Positions 48,709 through 57,961 of a DNA stretch of 64,000 bases are shown here, one piece after another; the stretch's first letter is position 1, and every line of letters begins with the position of its first letter. The stretch lies in the NCBI RefSeq assembly GCF_900102315.1, contig NZ_FNBL01000006.1:1-64000 (forward strand), given 5' to 3'. A model generated the notes under the pieces. The model ran no database searches. It was not told the DNA's origin and saw nothing but the letters and a program-made list of their open reading frames with translations. The DNA is from Celeribacter baekdonensis (GTDB taxonomy: Bacteria; Pseudomonadota; Alphaproteobacteria; Rhodobacterales; Rhodobacteraceae). A program made the position numbers and the translations under genes.

Positions 48709-48777
48709 TGTCTTAGGCGTTGCGCACGTCACGGTTTGCCTGTTCTATCGCGTCAAATGAGGTGAGAAGGCAGGACC

Positions 48778-50166
48778 ATGGGCGCACCAAGTCACAAAAA
48801 ACGTATCTGGGGCTGGATGATGTATGACTGGGCGACGCAGCCCTTTCACACGCTCATCATCAGCTTTATTTTCGGGCCTTATTTTGCTGAACAGGTGATT
48901 TCTTATCTGACTGCTGGCGGTATGGAAACGCTGGAGGCCAAGGCACAGGCGCAATCCATCTGGGGCTATGGTTTGACCGTGACCGGATTGTTGATTGCGG
49001 TCAGCGCGCCTTTGCTCGGCTCCATCGCGGATGAAAGCGGCAGCCGGATGCCGTGGATCAAACTGTTTTCAGCGCTTTATGCCATTGGCGCGGCGGGGCT
49101 TTGGCTCGCGGCACCGGGCGATTTTCCCACGGTTCTTGTGCTGATTTTCTTTGGGTTGGGCCTTATTGGGGTCGAATTCACCACGATTTTCACCAACGCG
49201 CTGTTGCCTGCTTTGGGCACGCGCGCCGAGATTGGCAAAATCTCAGGCGACGGTTGGGCTTGGGGCTATGTCGGCGGGATCATTTCACTGGTGATCATGC
49301 TGTTGCTCTTTGCCGAAAATGCCTCTGGCGTGACGCTTTTGGGCATCCCGCCCCTGTTCGGGTTTGACCCGGAGATGCGCGAAGGCACGCGGTTTGTCGG
49401 CCCTTTCGTGGCGCTTTGGTTTGTGATCTCGATGATCCCATTTTTCCTTTGGGTCAAAGAGCCAAAGGTCAAAGGCCTGTCGCTCACCGACGCTGTGTCA
49501 AAGGGCATTCGTGATCTGGGTCGCACGCTCGAATCCCTGCCCTCGCGCAAATCGTTGTTCTCCTATCTGATCTCGTCGATGTTTTACCGCGATGCGTTGA
49601 ACGGCGTGTTCACCTTTGGCGGAATTTACGCCCTTGGTGCGCTCAACTGGAGCGTGGTCGACATTGGCGTGTTCGGCATTTTGGCGGCGCTCACCGGCGC
49701 GATTTTTACCTATTTTGGCGGCTTTGCAGATCAAAAATTTGGCCCCAAACCCGTGATCGTTTTCTGCATCCTTGTGCTGGTTTCGACCTGTTTGGTGATC
49801 TTGACCATCACCCGCGACAGCGTGTTGTTCATGGCTGTAGATGCCACAAGCAAACTGCCGGATGTGGCGTTTTACATCTGCGGCGCGGTCTTGGGCGCTG
49901 TCGCGGGCGTGATCCAATCGGCGAGCCGCACAATGATGGTGCGTCAGGCTGACCCGGATCGGATGACAGAAGCGTTCGGACTTTACGCATTGTCGGGAAA
50001 AGCGACGTCTTTTCTGGCACCTGGCTTGATCGCTGTGATGTCTGATGTCACAGGATCGCAGCGCCTCGGCATTATGCCGCTGATCGGGCTTTTCCTTCTT
50101 GGGCTTGTGCTGTTAGCTTGGGTCCATCCTGAGGGAACGCAAGAAGGAACGAAGGTGTCAGAATGA
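48778..50166 (+). CDS. MFS transporter, UMF1/Atg22-like
   Basis: 462 residues with about twelve helices. The N-terminus GWMMYDWATQPFHTLIISFIFGPYF is the UMF1/Atg22 mark (MYDWA.qPf). Other parts are GSIADESGSRMPWI (MFS loop 2-3) and MVRQADPDRMTEAFGLYALSGKATSFLAPGL cut short here. Eukaryotic Atg22 exports amino acids from vacuoles; the bacterial substrate is unknown. It overlaps mepA by ATGA. Confidence 0.85.
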   Translation: MGAPSHKKRIWGWMMYDWATQPFHTLIISFIFGPYFAEQVISYLTAGGMETLEAKAQAQSIWGYGLTVTGLLIAVSAPLLGSIADESGSRMPWIKLFSALYAIGAAGLWLAAPGDFPTVLVLIFFGLGLIGVEFTTIFTNALLPALGTRAEIGKISGDGWAWGYVGGIISLVIMLLLFAENASGVTLLGIPPLFGFDPEMREGTRFVGPFVALWFVISMIPFFLWVKEPKVKGLSLTDAVSKGIRDLGRTLESLPSRKSLFSYLISSMFYRDALNGVFTFGGIYALGALNWSVVDIGVFGILAALTGAIFTYFGGFADQKFGPKPVIVFCILVLVSTCLVILTITRDSVLFMAVDATSKLPDVAFYICGAVLGAVAGVIQSASRTMMVRQADPDRMTEAFGLYALSGKATSFLAPGLIAVMSDVTGSQRLGIMPLIGLFLLGLVLLAWVHPEGTQEGTKVSE

Positions 50167-51086
50167 TGCGTAATTGGGTTGGCGTGTTGGCCTGTGTGAT
50201 ACTTGTCGCCTGTGTGGGCGGCGCAAAAGACCGCGCGCCCGCGCACAAGGTCCCCGCGCACAAGGTCACGGTGTCCTCGTCGGATCACAGGCCCGCCAAA
50301 GAGGTCTTTGGTCCAATCGCGGCCCCCTCAAGACAAGACCCCGCCTCCTTTGGCAGCTATGCCAAGGGCTGTATCGGAGGGGCGGCGCAATTGCCCGAAA
50401 CCGGGCCGACATGGCAAGCCATGCGCCTGTCACGCAACCGCAATTATGGCCATCCTGTTTTGATTGATTTCCTCGAAGATTTGTCTCGCAAAGCGGCCGT
50501 GCAACCGGGATGGGTCGGCATTTATGTGGGTGACATGAGCCAGCCGCGTGGCGGACCGATGTCCTCGGGCCATGCCAGCCACCAGATCGGACTGGACGCT
50601 GACATTTGGATGCTGCCGCCGAAACGGTTGGATTTGACCGCGTCGGAACGCGAAAACATTTCGTCGATTTCGATGCGACGCGCCGCTGGTGCCTATGTCA
50701 ACGACAGTTGGACGCCACAGCATCATCAGGTTTTGAAAGCGGCGGCAAGTGACCCTCGCGTGGCGCGGATTTTTGTCTTTCCGGGCGCGAAAGTTCAGAT
50801 GTGTCAGGATGAAACGGGCGACCGGGCGTGGCTGCGCAAAATCCGCCCATGGTATGGTCACCACTATCATTTCCATGTGCGGCTGAATTGTCCGAAAGGC
50901 GATAGATCCTGTGAGGATCAAGCCCCGCCACCGCCGGGCGATGGCTGTGCCGATGCACAGGACTGGGTGAACAACATCCTCAATCCGCCGCCGCCAAATC
51001 CCAATGCCAAGCCTGCGAAACCGAAACCCCTAATCACCCTCGCAACACTGCCTGCACAATGCTCCGCCGTAGCCTTCTCGCGCTGA
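50163..51086 (+). CDS. mepA: Penicillin-insensitive murein endopeptidase (M74)
   Basis: 307 residues. The N-terminus is a lipoprotein-type leader ([13 protein letters not shown], lipobox LVAC). Zinc ligands of the LAS fold lie in [14 protein letters not shown] and [15 protein letters not shown]. Paired cysteines (CIGG, MCQD, LNCPK, SCED, GCADA) suggest disulphides. The C-terminus is proline rich. It cuts D-Ala-meso-Dap cross-links in the periplasm. Overlaps the MFS gene by 4 bases and the next gene by 28 bases. Confidence 0.93.
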   Translation: MMRNWVGVLACVILVACVGGAKDRAPAHKVPAHKVTVSSSDHRPAKEVFGPIAAPSRQDPASFGSYAKGCIGGAAQLPETGPTWQAMRLSRNRNYGHPVLIDFLEDLSRKAAVQPGWVGIYVGDMSQPRGGPMSSGHASHQIGLDADIWMLPPKRLDLTASERENISSISMRRAAGAYVNDSWTPQHHQVLKAAASDPRVARIFVFPGAKVQMCQDETGDRAWLRKIRPWYGHHYHFHVRLNCPKGDRSCEDQAPPPPGDGCADAQDWVNNILNPPPPNPNAKPAKPKPLITLATLPAQCSAVAFSR

Positions 51087-51940
51087 TCGCGAGCCTTGTC
51101 CCGCTCACAGGACAGGCCGAAAGCGCGCGCTACCTGGGCAGATTTGTGTGGTCCTCAACTGAGGAGCGTTTTGGTGGGTTTTCAGGATTGGAAATCTCTG
51201 AAGATGGGCGTCACTTTTACGCGCTCTCAGATCGCGCAAACCTGTTTTCCGGGACATTGACCCGCACGGAGAATGGCGCCGTGTCCGCAGCTCAGATTGA
51301 AACGATTCAACGCCTTAAATCAAAGGATGGTATCGCTTTGGGGGTGGTCAAAGGCGATTCTGAAGGGTTTGCTTTGGCACCAAACGGCACCGCCTATGTC
51401 TCCTTTGAAGGCAAACATCGGGTCGCGAAACTGTCGCTGGCAAATGGTCAGACGGTGGATCTCAAGGGCCACCCCGATTTCGCCAAGATGCAGGCCAATT
51501 CATCGCTTGAGGCCATTGCCGTGGATGCCTCCGGCGCGATTTTTACGCTACCGGAACGCTCCGGGGCGATGGAGCGACCCTTTCCGCTCTATCGTTATCG
51601 CGCCGGGACAGGCTGGGATCAGCCATGGTCGATCCCACGGCAAAGTGGCACGGATTTCCTGCCCGTCGGGATGGATTTTGGCCCGGATGGGAAACTCTAT
51701 CTTTTGGAACGTTGGTTCACCGGGATCGGGTTTTCAAGCCGTGTGCGGCGGTTCGATATGACGCCCAATGGCCCCGCCAATGAGGTCGAGGTGTTGCGCA
51801 CAATGACGGGCACACATGACAATCTTGAGGGCATTTCCGTTTGGTCCGATGCGGCGGGGATTCATTTGACGATGATCTCCGACGACAATTTTCGATTCTT
51901 CCAACGCACCGAATTGGTCGATTACCTGATCCCGAAATAG
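51059..51940 (+). CDS. Exported phytase/esterase-like beta-propeller protein
   Basis: 293 residues with a signal peptide ([15 protein letters not shown]). The mature part has repeated beta-propeller blades: [73 protein letters not shown] and [14 protein letters not shown]. This is the 'esterase-like activity of phytase' family. The repeated GxEGI/SLEAI unit binds metal in relatives. Substrate unknown. It overlaps mepA by 28 bases, so the two envelope proteins are made together. Confidence 0.8.
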   Translation: MLRRSLLALIASLVPLTGQAESARYLGRFVWSSTEERFGGFSGLEISEDGRHFYALSDRANLFSGTLTRTENGAVSAAQIETIQRLKSKDGIALGVVKGDSEGFALAPNGTAYVSFEGKHRVAKLSLANGQTVDLKGHPDFAKMQANSSLEAIAVDASGAIFTLPERSGAMERPFPLYRYRAGTGWDQPWSIPRQSGTDFLPVGMDFGPDGKLYLLERWFTGIGFSSRVRRFDMTPNGPANEVEVLRTMTGTHDNLEGISVWSDAAGIHLTMISDDNFRFFQRTELVDYLIPK

Positions 51941-51997
51941 CGCTTGAATTACATCTATGCTGGGGTTAAACGCGCCCATCGCCTCGCAGTCGCGGGG

Positions 51998-52029
51998 CCG
52001 AGTTGCCGTCACCTTCGATAAAAAACGGA
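51998..52029 (+). promoter_or_regulatory. Candidate preQ1-I riboswitch
   Basis: A compact H-type pseudoknot can be drawn. P1 pairs CGAG (51999-52002) with TTCG (52014-52017), with one G-U. The loop CCGT (52006-52009) pairs with ACGG (52024-52027) at the end of the A-rich tail ATAAAAAACGG. This reproduces the Bacillus queC arrangement GUUC-UAG-...-ACACC-...-AUAAAAAACUAA, including a C just before the P2 strand and CACC before the P1 3' arm. The downstream gene is a queuosine-precursor transporter. The tail includes GGA (52027-52029), six bases before the start, so ligand binding would hide the ribosome-binding site. Confidence 0.65.
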
Positions 52030-52035
52030 TCACAT

Positions 52036-52677
52036 ATGAAACGCATCCTTCCTGGCATTCTTGCCATGGCCGCCATTGTTGTGGCCTCCAATATCCTCGT
52101 TCAATTCCTCATCGCTGATGGGCTTCTGACTTGGGGCGCATTCACTTACCCCTTCGCCTTTCTCGTCACCGATGTGATCAATCGCGTCTATGGCGTGCAA
52201 TCTGCGCGCAAGGTGATTTTTGCAGGCTTTGCCACCGGCATCCTGTGTTCGCTCATCGGGACGCAAATCATGTTGCAAGGCGATGGCTACACCTACGCCG
52301 CAGTCGCGTTGCGCGTGGCTGTGGGGTCTGCCACGGCGTTCCTTGTCGCTCAGCTTGTTGATGTCTTTATTTTCAATAAGTTGCGGGATGGGGCATGGTG
52401 GAAAGCACCATTTGCCTCCTCCTTCATCGGATCGGCCTTGGACACCACGATCTTTTTCACTCTCGCCTTTTCTCAGTCCATTGTTTTCTTTGGCGAAACT
52501 GCGGACATGGAAATTTCCTGGGCCTGGGACGCGGTGCCGTTTCTTTTGGTCGGGCCTGCTGTTCCGCTCTGGGTCTCGCTCGCAGTGGCCGATTGGGGTG
52601 TAAAACTTGCCCTCGCCTTAATCGCTCTTGTGCCTTTCCGCCTCATTGTTAGGCGGATGACGGCACCTTTGGTATAA
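52036..52677 (+). CDS. Queuosine precursor transporter (YhhQ/VUT family)
   Basis: 213 residues, six to seven helices. Family marks: LIADGLLTWGAFTYPFAFLVTD (split as LLTWGAFTYP and FAFLVTDVINRVYG), ARKVIFAGFATG and ALRVAVGSATAFLVAQLVDVF. E. coli YhhQ takes up preQ0/preQ1-type 7-deazaguanines for queuosine in tRNA. ATG at 52036; the ribosome-binding bases lie in the tail of a candidate preQ1-I riboswitch directly upstream. Single gene after the mepA cluster, in the same direction. Confidence 0.88.
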   Translation: MKRILPGILAMAAIVVASNILVQFLIADGLLTWGAFTYPFAFLVTDVINRVYGVQSARKVIFAGFATGILCSLIGTQIMLQGDGYTYAAVALRVAVGSATAFLVAQLVDVFIFNKLRDGAWWKAPFASSFIGSALDTTIFFTLAFSQSIVFFGETADMEISWAWDAVPFLLVGPAVPLWVSLAVADWGVKLALALIALVPFRLIVRRMTAPLV

Positions 52678-52747
52678 TTTTACTTGCCATATACCAAATC
52701 TGTGCCACGATCCAACTATCGGCAATTCATCGAAAGGAGGTGGTCCA

Positions 52748-52804
52748 GTGTCTAGAGTGATAGTGGAGAATGAGGTCAAGACAGTCGGGGGGGCCGCGAC
52801 CTAG
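52748..52804 (+). CDS. 18-codon ORF with a 17-base anti-16S ribosome-binding region
   Basis: GTG at 52748 starts an 18-residue frame (MSRVIVENEVKTVGGAAT) ending TAG at 52802-52804. The 17 bases 52732-52748, GAAAGGAGGTGGTCCAG, are complementary to the last bases of alphaproteobacterial 16S rRNA, which end ...CTGGATCACCTCCTTTC; the pairing is complete with one G-U. This is far beyond a normal Shine-Dalgarno. The AAAGGAGG core is 7 bases from the GTG, the best spacing. A perfect terminator follows at 52872. The product could be a short peptide, or the RNA itself could bind ribosomes. Unknown function. Confidence 0.5.
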   Translation: MSRVIVENEVKTVGGAAT

Positions 52805-52871
52805 AGGCAGTCCTTTGGGTTAAACACCCCTGATTGGGCCTTTCCTAACTGGCCCATCTCCGAAGATCTCG

Positions 52872-52900
52872 AAGGGCTGTCTGATCTGGACAGCCCTTTT
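52872..52900 (+). terminator. Terminator of the small 52.7-kb transcription unit
   Basis: A perfect 10-bp stem, AAGGGCTGTC (52872-52881) with GACAGCCCTT (52889-52898), and TTTT. It closes a gene-free unit after the 18-codon ORF. The 60 bases between ORF and hairpin contain GGGTTAAACACCCC, another small stem. Confidence 0.85.
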
Positions 52901-52935
52901 CCTTTGCCCGTCTCTTTGGCCAAAGCGGAGCCAAC

Positions 52936-53853
52936 TCAGATGCGCAACAACACCTCGTCGTAGAAATCCTTGGCGGCCTGTGGCAGCTCCTTGAAGCGGT
53001 TGCGGATGATGTAATAGGGCGAAACGGTGATCTTTTCCGCAAGGTCAATGGTGGTCAGATGCCCGCCTAAAATGGGGCCGCTGAGCAAGCTCGCAACCTC
53101 TTTGGATTGCGGTGCAATCACGTTCAAACTTTCGAGCATGGCCAACACGATCAACAAAGACGAACTGTTGATAATGCGTGGTGGCGTGGGTTCGCCCGCG
53201 CTGTGAAACGCCTCTTCTACCGCAAGCCGGATGGGTGAACCGCGTTCCTGAATGACCCAATCATAGTCATGCAAATCCTCAAGCCGCACATTGGCGCGGC
53301 CCGCCAAAGGATGGGTGTCGCGGATGATCAGACGGACGATTTCCTCCTGTGCCGGATGCACCAAAAAATCCCGGCTGTCTTGTGTTGCCGGGATACGGGC
53401 AAAGATGAAATCGAATCGACCTTCGTCCAGCCCCCGCACCAGATCGACGGAGGGACCAACCTCGATGGTCACGTCAATATGCGGCGAACGCGCGCGCACC
53501 GCCTCAAGCGCGGGCATCAGGGTCGAGACCGCAGGGCCTGTGACGGACCCGATCCGAACCTCCCCCGCCTGTCCGCTTTTGAGCCGCTGAACGTCTTTGT
53601 CCAAACCATCGAGTTCCGAGAGGATCACGCGGGCATGGCGGACAAAGGCCATGCCAAGCGGCGTGACCTCCATGCCCTTTGGCCCGCGCTTAAACAGCGG
53701 CGCACCCACGTTTTTTTCTATATCGGCCAAGATACGAGAAGCGGCAGGTTGCGACATCGCCATGGAAGACGCGGCCTTTTGCAACTGCCCCACTTCGGCG
53801 ATTTTGAGGATCAATCCAAGGTGGGTTGCTTTGGTTTGTCGCAGATGGGCCAT
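52936..53853 (-). CDS. LysR-type regulator of the sugar locus (GbpR-like)
   Basis: 305 residues. An N-terminal winged helix-turn-helix (about 5-65; EVGQLQKAASSMAMSQPAASR split as EVGQLQKAASSMAMSQ and PAASRILADIE) and a C-terminal co-inducer domain (PLAGRANVRLED, LIVLAMLESLNVIAPQS). It is divergent from chvE. In Agrobacterium the LysR protein GbpR next to chvE controls it in response to sugars, so the same role is inferred. A T-N11-A dyad lies between the two genes. The start at 53853 (MAHLRQT) is preceded by a weak site. Confidence 0.85.
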   Translation of the reverse strand: MAHLRQTKATHLGLILKIAEVGQLQKAASSMAMSQPAASRILADIEKNVGAPLFKRGPKGMEVTPLGMAFVRHARVILSELDGLDKDVQRLKSGQAGEVRIGSVTGPAVSTLMPALEAVRARSPHIDVTIEVGPSVDLVRGLDEGRFDFIFARIPATQDSRDFLVHPAQEEIVRLIIRDTHPLAGRANVRLEDLHDYDWVIQERGSPIRLAVEEAFHSAGEPTPPRIINSSSLLIVLAMLESLNVIAPQSKEVASLLSGPILGGHLTTIDLAEKITVSPYYIIRNRFKELPQAAKDFYDEVLLRI

Positions 53854-53881
53854 GGGGATACGCCTTACATAACTTAAATGA

Positions 53882-53898
53882 TATGCAAAACACGCATA
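53882..53898. promoter_or_regulatory. LysR-type operator between regulator and chvE
   Basis: TATGCAAAACACGCATA is a perfect 5-bp inverted repeat with a 7-base spacer. It contains TGC-N7-GCA, a T-N11-A spacing typical of LysR boxes. It is 29 bases before the regulator start and 118 bases before chvE, in an AT-rich segment that also contains a wider CATAAC...GTTATG repeat. Confidence 0.6.
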
Positions 53899-54015
53899 AT
53901 AGAATTTTACAGTTATGTGAACCCTGCCTAGGGTCCGTCCGCAGGGGATCAACCCTGAAACGGGACGTGGGAGACGGCCGGGGAGGCCGTGTGGAGCGTC
54001 CGATTGGGAGGAACT

Positions 54016-55068
54016 ATGAAACTCAAAACCATTCTTGCCGCAGCCACTGCGGCAATCGCATTGTCGGCGGCGGCCTATGCAGACGGGCTTGTGGGCATTG
54101 CCATGCCGACCAAATCCTCGGCGCGTTGGATCGCGGACGGGGACAATATGGTCAAGGAACTTGAAGCGGCAGGCTACACCGCCGATCTTCAATATGCAGA
54201 GGACGACATTCCAAACCAATTGGCGCAGATCGAAAACATGATCACCAAAGGTGTGGACGTGTTGGTGATTGCGGCAATTGACGGCACCACCTTGTCGAAC
54301 GCCTTGGAAAATGCGGCGGCGGCTGGCGTGAAAGTCATCGCCTATGACCGGTTGATCCGCGACTCGGGCGATCTTGATTACTATGCTACCTTTGACAACT
54401 TCAAAGTCGGTGTGCAGCAAGCAACCTCCATCGTTGAGGGCCTGAAAGCGCGGTTTGGCGACGGGCCGTATAATGTCGAACTCTTCGGCGGCTCGCCGGA
54501 CGACAACAACGCCTATTTCTTTTACAATGGCGCGATGTCGGTTCTTCAGCCTTTGATTGACGATGGCACGGTCGTTGTACAGTCCGGCCAAATGGGCATG
54601 GACAAAGTCGGCACCCTGCGCTGGGACGGCGCTGTTGCGCAGGCCCGGATGGATAACATCTTGTCCGCCAATTACACCGACAAAGAGGTCCACGGCGTGT
54701 TGTCGCCCTATGACGGCCTCTCCATCGGCATCCTGTCCTCGCTCAAAGGCGTGGGGTACGGCTCCGGCGATTTGAAAATGCCGATCGTGTCCGGTCAGGA
54801 CGCAGAAGTGCCGTCGGTGAAATCCATCTTGGCAGGCGAGCAATATTCGACCGTGTTCAAAGACACGCGCGAGCTTGCAAAAGTGACCGTTGGCATGGTG
54901 AACGCGGTGCTGGGCGGCTCAGAGCCGGAAATCAACGACACCACCACCTACGACAACGGCGTCAAAGTCATCCCTTCCTACCTGTTGGAACCTGTCGCAG
55001 TTGACGCCAGCAATTGGGAAGAGGTGCTGATCGGCTCCGGGTATTACAGCATGGATCAGATCAAGTAA
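54016..55068 (+). CDS. chvE: Multiple-sugar periplasmic binding protein ChvE
   Basis: 350 residues with a signal peptide ([17 protein letters not shown]). Ribose/galactose-type binding fold: [61 protein letters not shown] and [17 protein letters not shown]. It matches ChvE, which delivers arabinose, galactose and other aldoses to GguAB and, in Agrobacterium, to the VirA sensor. No VirA-like gene is nearby. ATG at 54016 follows GGGAGGAAC. Two strong hairpins separate it from gguA. Confidence 0.93.
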   Translation: MKLKTILAAATAAIALSAAAYADGLVGIAMPTKSSARWIADGDNMVKELEAAGYTADLQYAEDDIPNQLAQIENMITKGVDVLVIAAIDGTTLSNALENAAAAGVKVIAYDRLIRDSGDLDYYATFDNFKVGVQQATSIVEGLKARFGDGPYNVELFGGSPDDNNAYFFYNGAMSVLQPLIDDGTVVVQSGQMGMDKVGTLRWDGAVAQARMDNILSANYTDKEVHGVLSPYDGLSIGILSSLKGVGYGSGDLKMPIVSGQDAEVPSVKSILAGEQYSTVFKDTRELAKVTVGMVNAVLGGSEPEINDTTTYDNGVKVIPSYLLEPVAVDASNWEEVLIGSGYYSMDQIK

Positions 55069-55089
55069 CCTCCACTTGATTTGAGATCA

Positions 55090-55161
55090 GCGTCGTCCGG
55101 GTCCTTTCCGGGGTCGGGCGACGCGTTTCCTTTGTCCCACCGGGGTGGGCGCGGACAAAGG
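55090..55161 (+). promoter_or_regulatory. Tandem hairpins between chvE and gguA
   Basis: Stem one is GCGTCGTCC (55090-55098) with GGGCGACGC (55116-55124). Stem two is a perfect CCTTTGTCC (55129-55137) with GGACAAAGG (55153-55161), and its loop contains a CCCAC/GTGGG pair. Neither is followed by a T run. They probably stabilise the 3' end of chvE mRNA and lower ATPase gene expression relative to the binding protein, as is common in such operons. Confidence 0.6.
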
Positions 55162-55195
55162 CGGGACGGAGCGCGTGGCGCTCAAAGGGGACATC

Positions 55196-56713
55196 ATGAC
55201 CATACTTCTCGAAATGCGAGACATCACCAAAGAGTTCCCCGGCGTGAAGGCGCTTGATCAGGTGAACCTTGCGGTAAAAGGCGGCGAAATTCACGCCATT
55301 TGCGGCGAAAACGGTGCCGGAAAATCAACCTTGATGAAGGTTCTGTCCGGCGTCTATCCGGCAGGCAGCTATGACGGCGAGATTCATTTTGAGGGCGCTT
55401 TGGCGCAGTTTCAGGGCATCCGCGACAGCGAAGATCGCGGCATCATCATCATTCACCAAGAGTTGGCTTTGGTGCCGCAACTGTCGATTGCTGAGAACAT
55501 TTTCCTCGGCAATGAGACGGCCAAAGCCGGTGTGATCAATTGGTATGAGGCCAACCAACGCACCAGCGCGCTTTTGAAAAAAGTTGGCCTCAAAGAAAGC
55601 CCGACCACGCTGATCGACAGTCTTGGTGTCGGCAAACAACAACTTGTCGAGATCGCAAAAGCGCTCTCCAAGGATGTGAAGCTTTTGATCCTCGACGAGC
55701 CGACAGCGGCGCTGCAAGAGGGTGACTCGCGCAAACTTTTGGACCTGATGTTGGAACTCAAGGCGCAGGGCGTCACCTCTATCATCATCTCGCACAAGCT
55801 GGGCGAGGTGCGTTATGTCGCCGACACGGTGACTGTGATCCGCGATGGTCGGTCGGTGTCGACATTGGACGCTAAGGCGGGCCTGTCCGAAGATCAGATC
55901 GTGCGTGATATGGTGGGGCGCGACATGTCCGACCGCTATCCGGCACGCACCCGCCGGGCGGGCGAAATGTTGATGGAAATCAACGGGTGGAACGTCTGGC
56001 ACCCCGAACATTCTGAGCGTCAGGTGATCAAAGACATCGCGTTCAATGTCCGCGCCGGTGAAGTCGTTGGCATTGCGGGCCTGATGGGGTCAGGACGAAC
56101 CGAATTGGCGATGTCGATTTTTGGCCGCTCCTATGGGCGGGGCATCACGGGCACGGTCAAATTGCATGGCAAAGAGGCCGACGTCTCTCGCGTCGATCGC
56201 GCGATCAAGGCGGGCTTGGCCTATGTCACCGAGGACCGCAAAAGTCTTGGGTTGATCCTGGACGAAACCATTCGGTTCAACACCACTTTGGCCAATCTGG
56301 AAGGCGTGTCCAAAGGCGGAGTTTTGAACGCCAACGCAGAGACCAAAGTGGCCGAAGGTTACCGCGAGGCGCTGCGCACCCGCACGCCTTCGGTGTTTCA
56401 AAAGGTCGGCAATCTGTCAGGCGGCAACCAGCAAAAGGTGGTTTTGGCCAAATGGCTGAACACCTCGCCCGAGGTTTTGATCCTTGATGAACCGACCCGC
56501 GGCATCGACGTGGGCGCGAAATATGAAATCTACGCGATCATCAATGAGCTCTCGGCACAGGGCAAAGGGGTCGTGATGATCTCTTCTGAGATGCCGGAAC
56601 TCCTGGGCATGAGCGATCGCATTTACGTCATGAACGAAGGGGCTTTTGTCGGCGAACTCTCCGCCGAAGAGGCCAACCAGGAGCGCATCATGTCGCTCAT
56701 CGTCAACGAATAA
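55196..56713 (+). CDS. gguA: Sugar ABC transporter ATPase GguA
   Basis: 505 residues with two ABC domains, as in RbsA/MglA-type proteins. The first has GENGAGKST and the Walker [15 protein letters not shown] with [13 protein letters not shown]. The second has GLMGSGRTE and [15 protein letters not shown] with [13 protein letters not shown]. It energises ChvE-dependent uptake of aldoses. ATG at 55196 follows AAAGGGGAC. Gap to gguB is 12 bases. Confidence 0.95.
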   Translation: MTILLEMRDITKEFPGVKALDQVNLAVKGGEIHAICGENGAGKSTLMKVLSGVYPAGSYDGEIHFEGALAQFQGIRDSEDRGIIIIHQELALVPQLSIAENIFLGNETAKAGVINWYEANQRTSALLKKVGLKESPTTLIDSLGVGKQQLVEIAKALSKDVKLLILDEPTAALQEGDSRKLLDLMLELKAQGVTSIIISHKLGEVRYVADTVTVIRDGRSVSTLDAKAGLSEDQIVRDMVGRDMSDRYPARTRRAGEMLMEINGWNVWHPEHSERQVIKDIAFNVRAGEVVGIAGLMGSGRTELAMSIFGRSYGRGITGTVKLHGKEADVSRVDRAIKAGLAYVTEDRKSLGLILDETIRFNTTLANLEGVSKGGVLNANAETKVAEGYREALRTRTPSVFQKVGNLSGGNQQKVVLAKWLNTSPEVLILDEPTRGIDVGAKYEIYAIINELSAQGKGVVMISSEMPELLGMSDRIYVMNEGAFVGELSAEEANQERIMSLIVNE

Positions 56714-56725
56714 GGGACCGTGGAA

Positions 56726-57937
56726 ATGGACACTCAAACCAAAGGGATCAAGGCACATTTGGCCGCCCATATGCGCGATTTCGGTCTGTTGTTTGCACTG
56801 ATCGCCATCATGGTGTTTTTTCAAATCGTCACCGGCGGCACGTTGATGCGCCCGGTGAACATCACCAACCTGTTCTTGCAAAACAGCTATGTGATCATCA
56901 TGGCGCTGGGGATGCTCATCGTCATTGTCTCAGGCCATATCGACCTGTCTGTCGGCTCGGTGATGGGATTTGTCGGCGCTTTGGCCGCCGTGTTGATCGT
57001 TCACTACAATATGCCAGTGGCAGTAACTGTGCCGATATGTTTGATCGCGGGGGCCGCCATTGGCGGTGCGCAGGGCTATTTCGTGGCCTATTGGCGCATC
57101 CCGTCCTTCATCGTGACCTTGGCGGGCATGTTGGTGTTTCGTGGGCTGTCGCTGTGGCTGCTTGAAGGCCAATCGGTTGGCCCCTTCCCCAAGAGTTTTC
57201 AAATCATCTCAACCGGCTTCGTGCCGGAGCTTTTCCCGGCAAGCTGGGGCGAAGGTCTGGCGATGCTTTTTGACGCGCGCAAATTCAACGTGCTGTCCTT
57301 TGTCTTGGGCCTTGCCGCCGCAGCCACTGTCATCCGCATGGGTTTGAAGGCGCGCAAACGCGATATGGACTATGGCATTGAGAGCGAACCTGCGGGGCTG
57401 TTCTGGGCCCGTACGTTGATCGTCAGTGCGGCAATCGTGTTCCTGATGTTCAAACTCTCGACCTTCCGTGGTCTGCCCAATGTGGTGGTGACCATGGGCG
57501 TGTTGATCATGATCTACGCTTTCGTCACCGAACGCACCGTCATTGGCCGCCGCATCTATGCGCTGGGCGGCAATGAAAAGGCCGCGAAACTGTCGGGTAT
57601 CAAAACCGAACGTCTGACCTTTTTGGCCTTTGTGAACATGGGCGTTTTGGCCGCTTTGGCCGGGTTGGTCTTTGCCGCGCGGTTGAACACAGCGACACCC
57701 AAGGCAGGGTTTTCACTCGAACTCGATGTGATCGCGGCGGTGTTCATCGGCGGCGCGTCGATGTCGGGCGGATCGGGCAAGATCATCGGGGCCGTGGTCG
57801 GTGCCTTTATCATGGGCGTGATGAACAACGGCATGTCGATCATGGGCATCGGCATTGATTACCAACAGGTGATCAAAGGCTTGGTGCTGCTCGCTGCCGT
57901 GTTCTTCGACGTTTACAACAAAAACAAACAAGGCTGA
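56726..57937 (+). CDS. gguB: Sugar ABC transporter permease GguB
   Basis: 403 residues, around ten helices, BPD_transp_2/RbsC type. Family marks: VNITNLFLQNSYVIIMALGML, VSGHIDLSVGSVMGFVGAL (cut as IDLSVGSVMGF), YALGGNEKAAKLSGI and FIGGASMSGGSGKIIG. A long cytoplasmic insert near residues 190-230 (KARKRDMDYGIE) is typical of GguB. ATG at 56726 with AAGGGA eight bases upstream; a GTG two codons earlier is too close. Forms the importer with chvE and gguA. Confidence 0.93.
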   Translation: MDTQTKGIKAHLAAHMRDFGLLFALIAIMVFFQIVTGGTLMRPVNITNLFLQNSYVIIMALGMLIVIVSGHIDLSVGSVMGFVGALAAVLIVHYNMPVAVTVPICLIAGAAIGGAQGYFVAYWRIPSFIVTLAGMLVFRGLSLWLLEGQSVGPFPKSFQIISTGFVPELFPASWGEGLAMLFDARKFNVLSFVLGLAAAATVIRMGLKARKRDMDYGIESEPAGLFWARTLIVSAAIVFLMFKLSTFRGLPNVVVTMGVLIMIYAFVTERTVIGRRIYALGGNEKAAKLSGIKTERLTFLAFVNMGVLAALAGLVFAARLNTATPKAGFSLELDVIAAVFIGGASMSGGSGKIIGAVVGAFIMGVMNNGMSIMGIGIDYQQVIKGLVLLAAVFFDVYNKNKQG

Positions 57938-57961
57938 GGCCTGACGGAAAGGAGCCATCCC

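Noticed and set aside
53854-54843. An N-terminal extension of the LysR frame by about 330 codons.
   Set aside because: It lies antisense to chvE and lacks any resemblance to protein families. The regulator starts normally at 53853.
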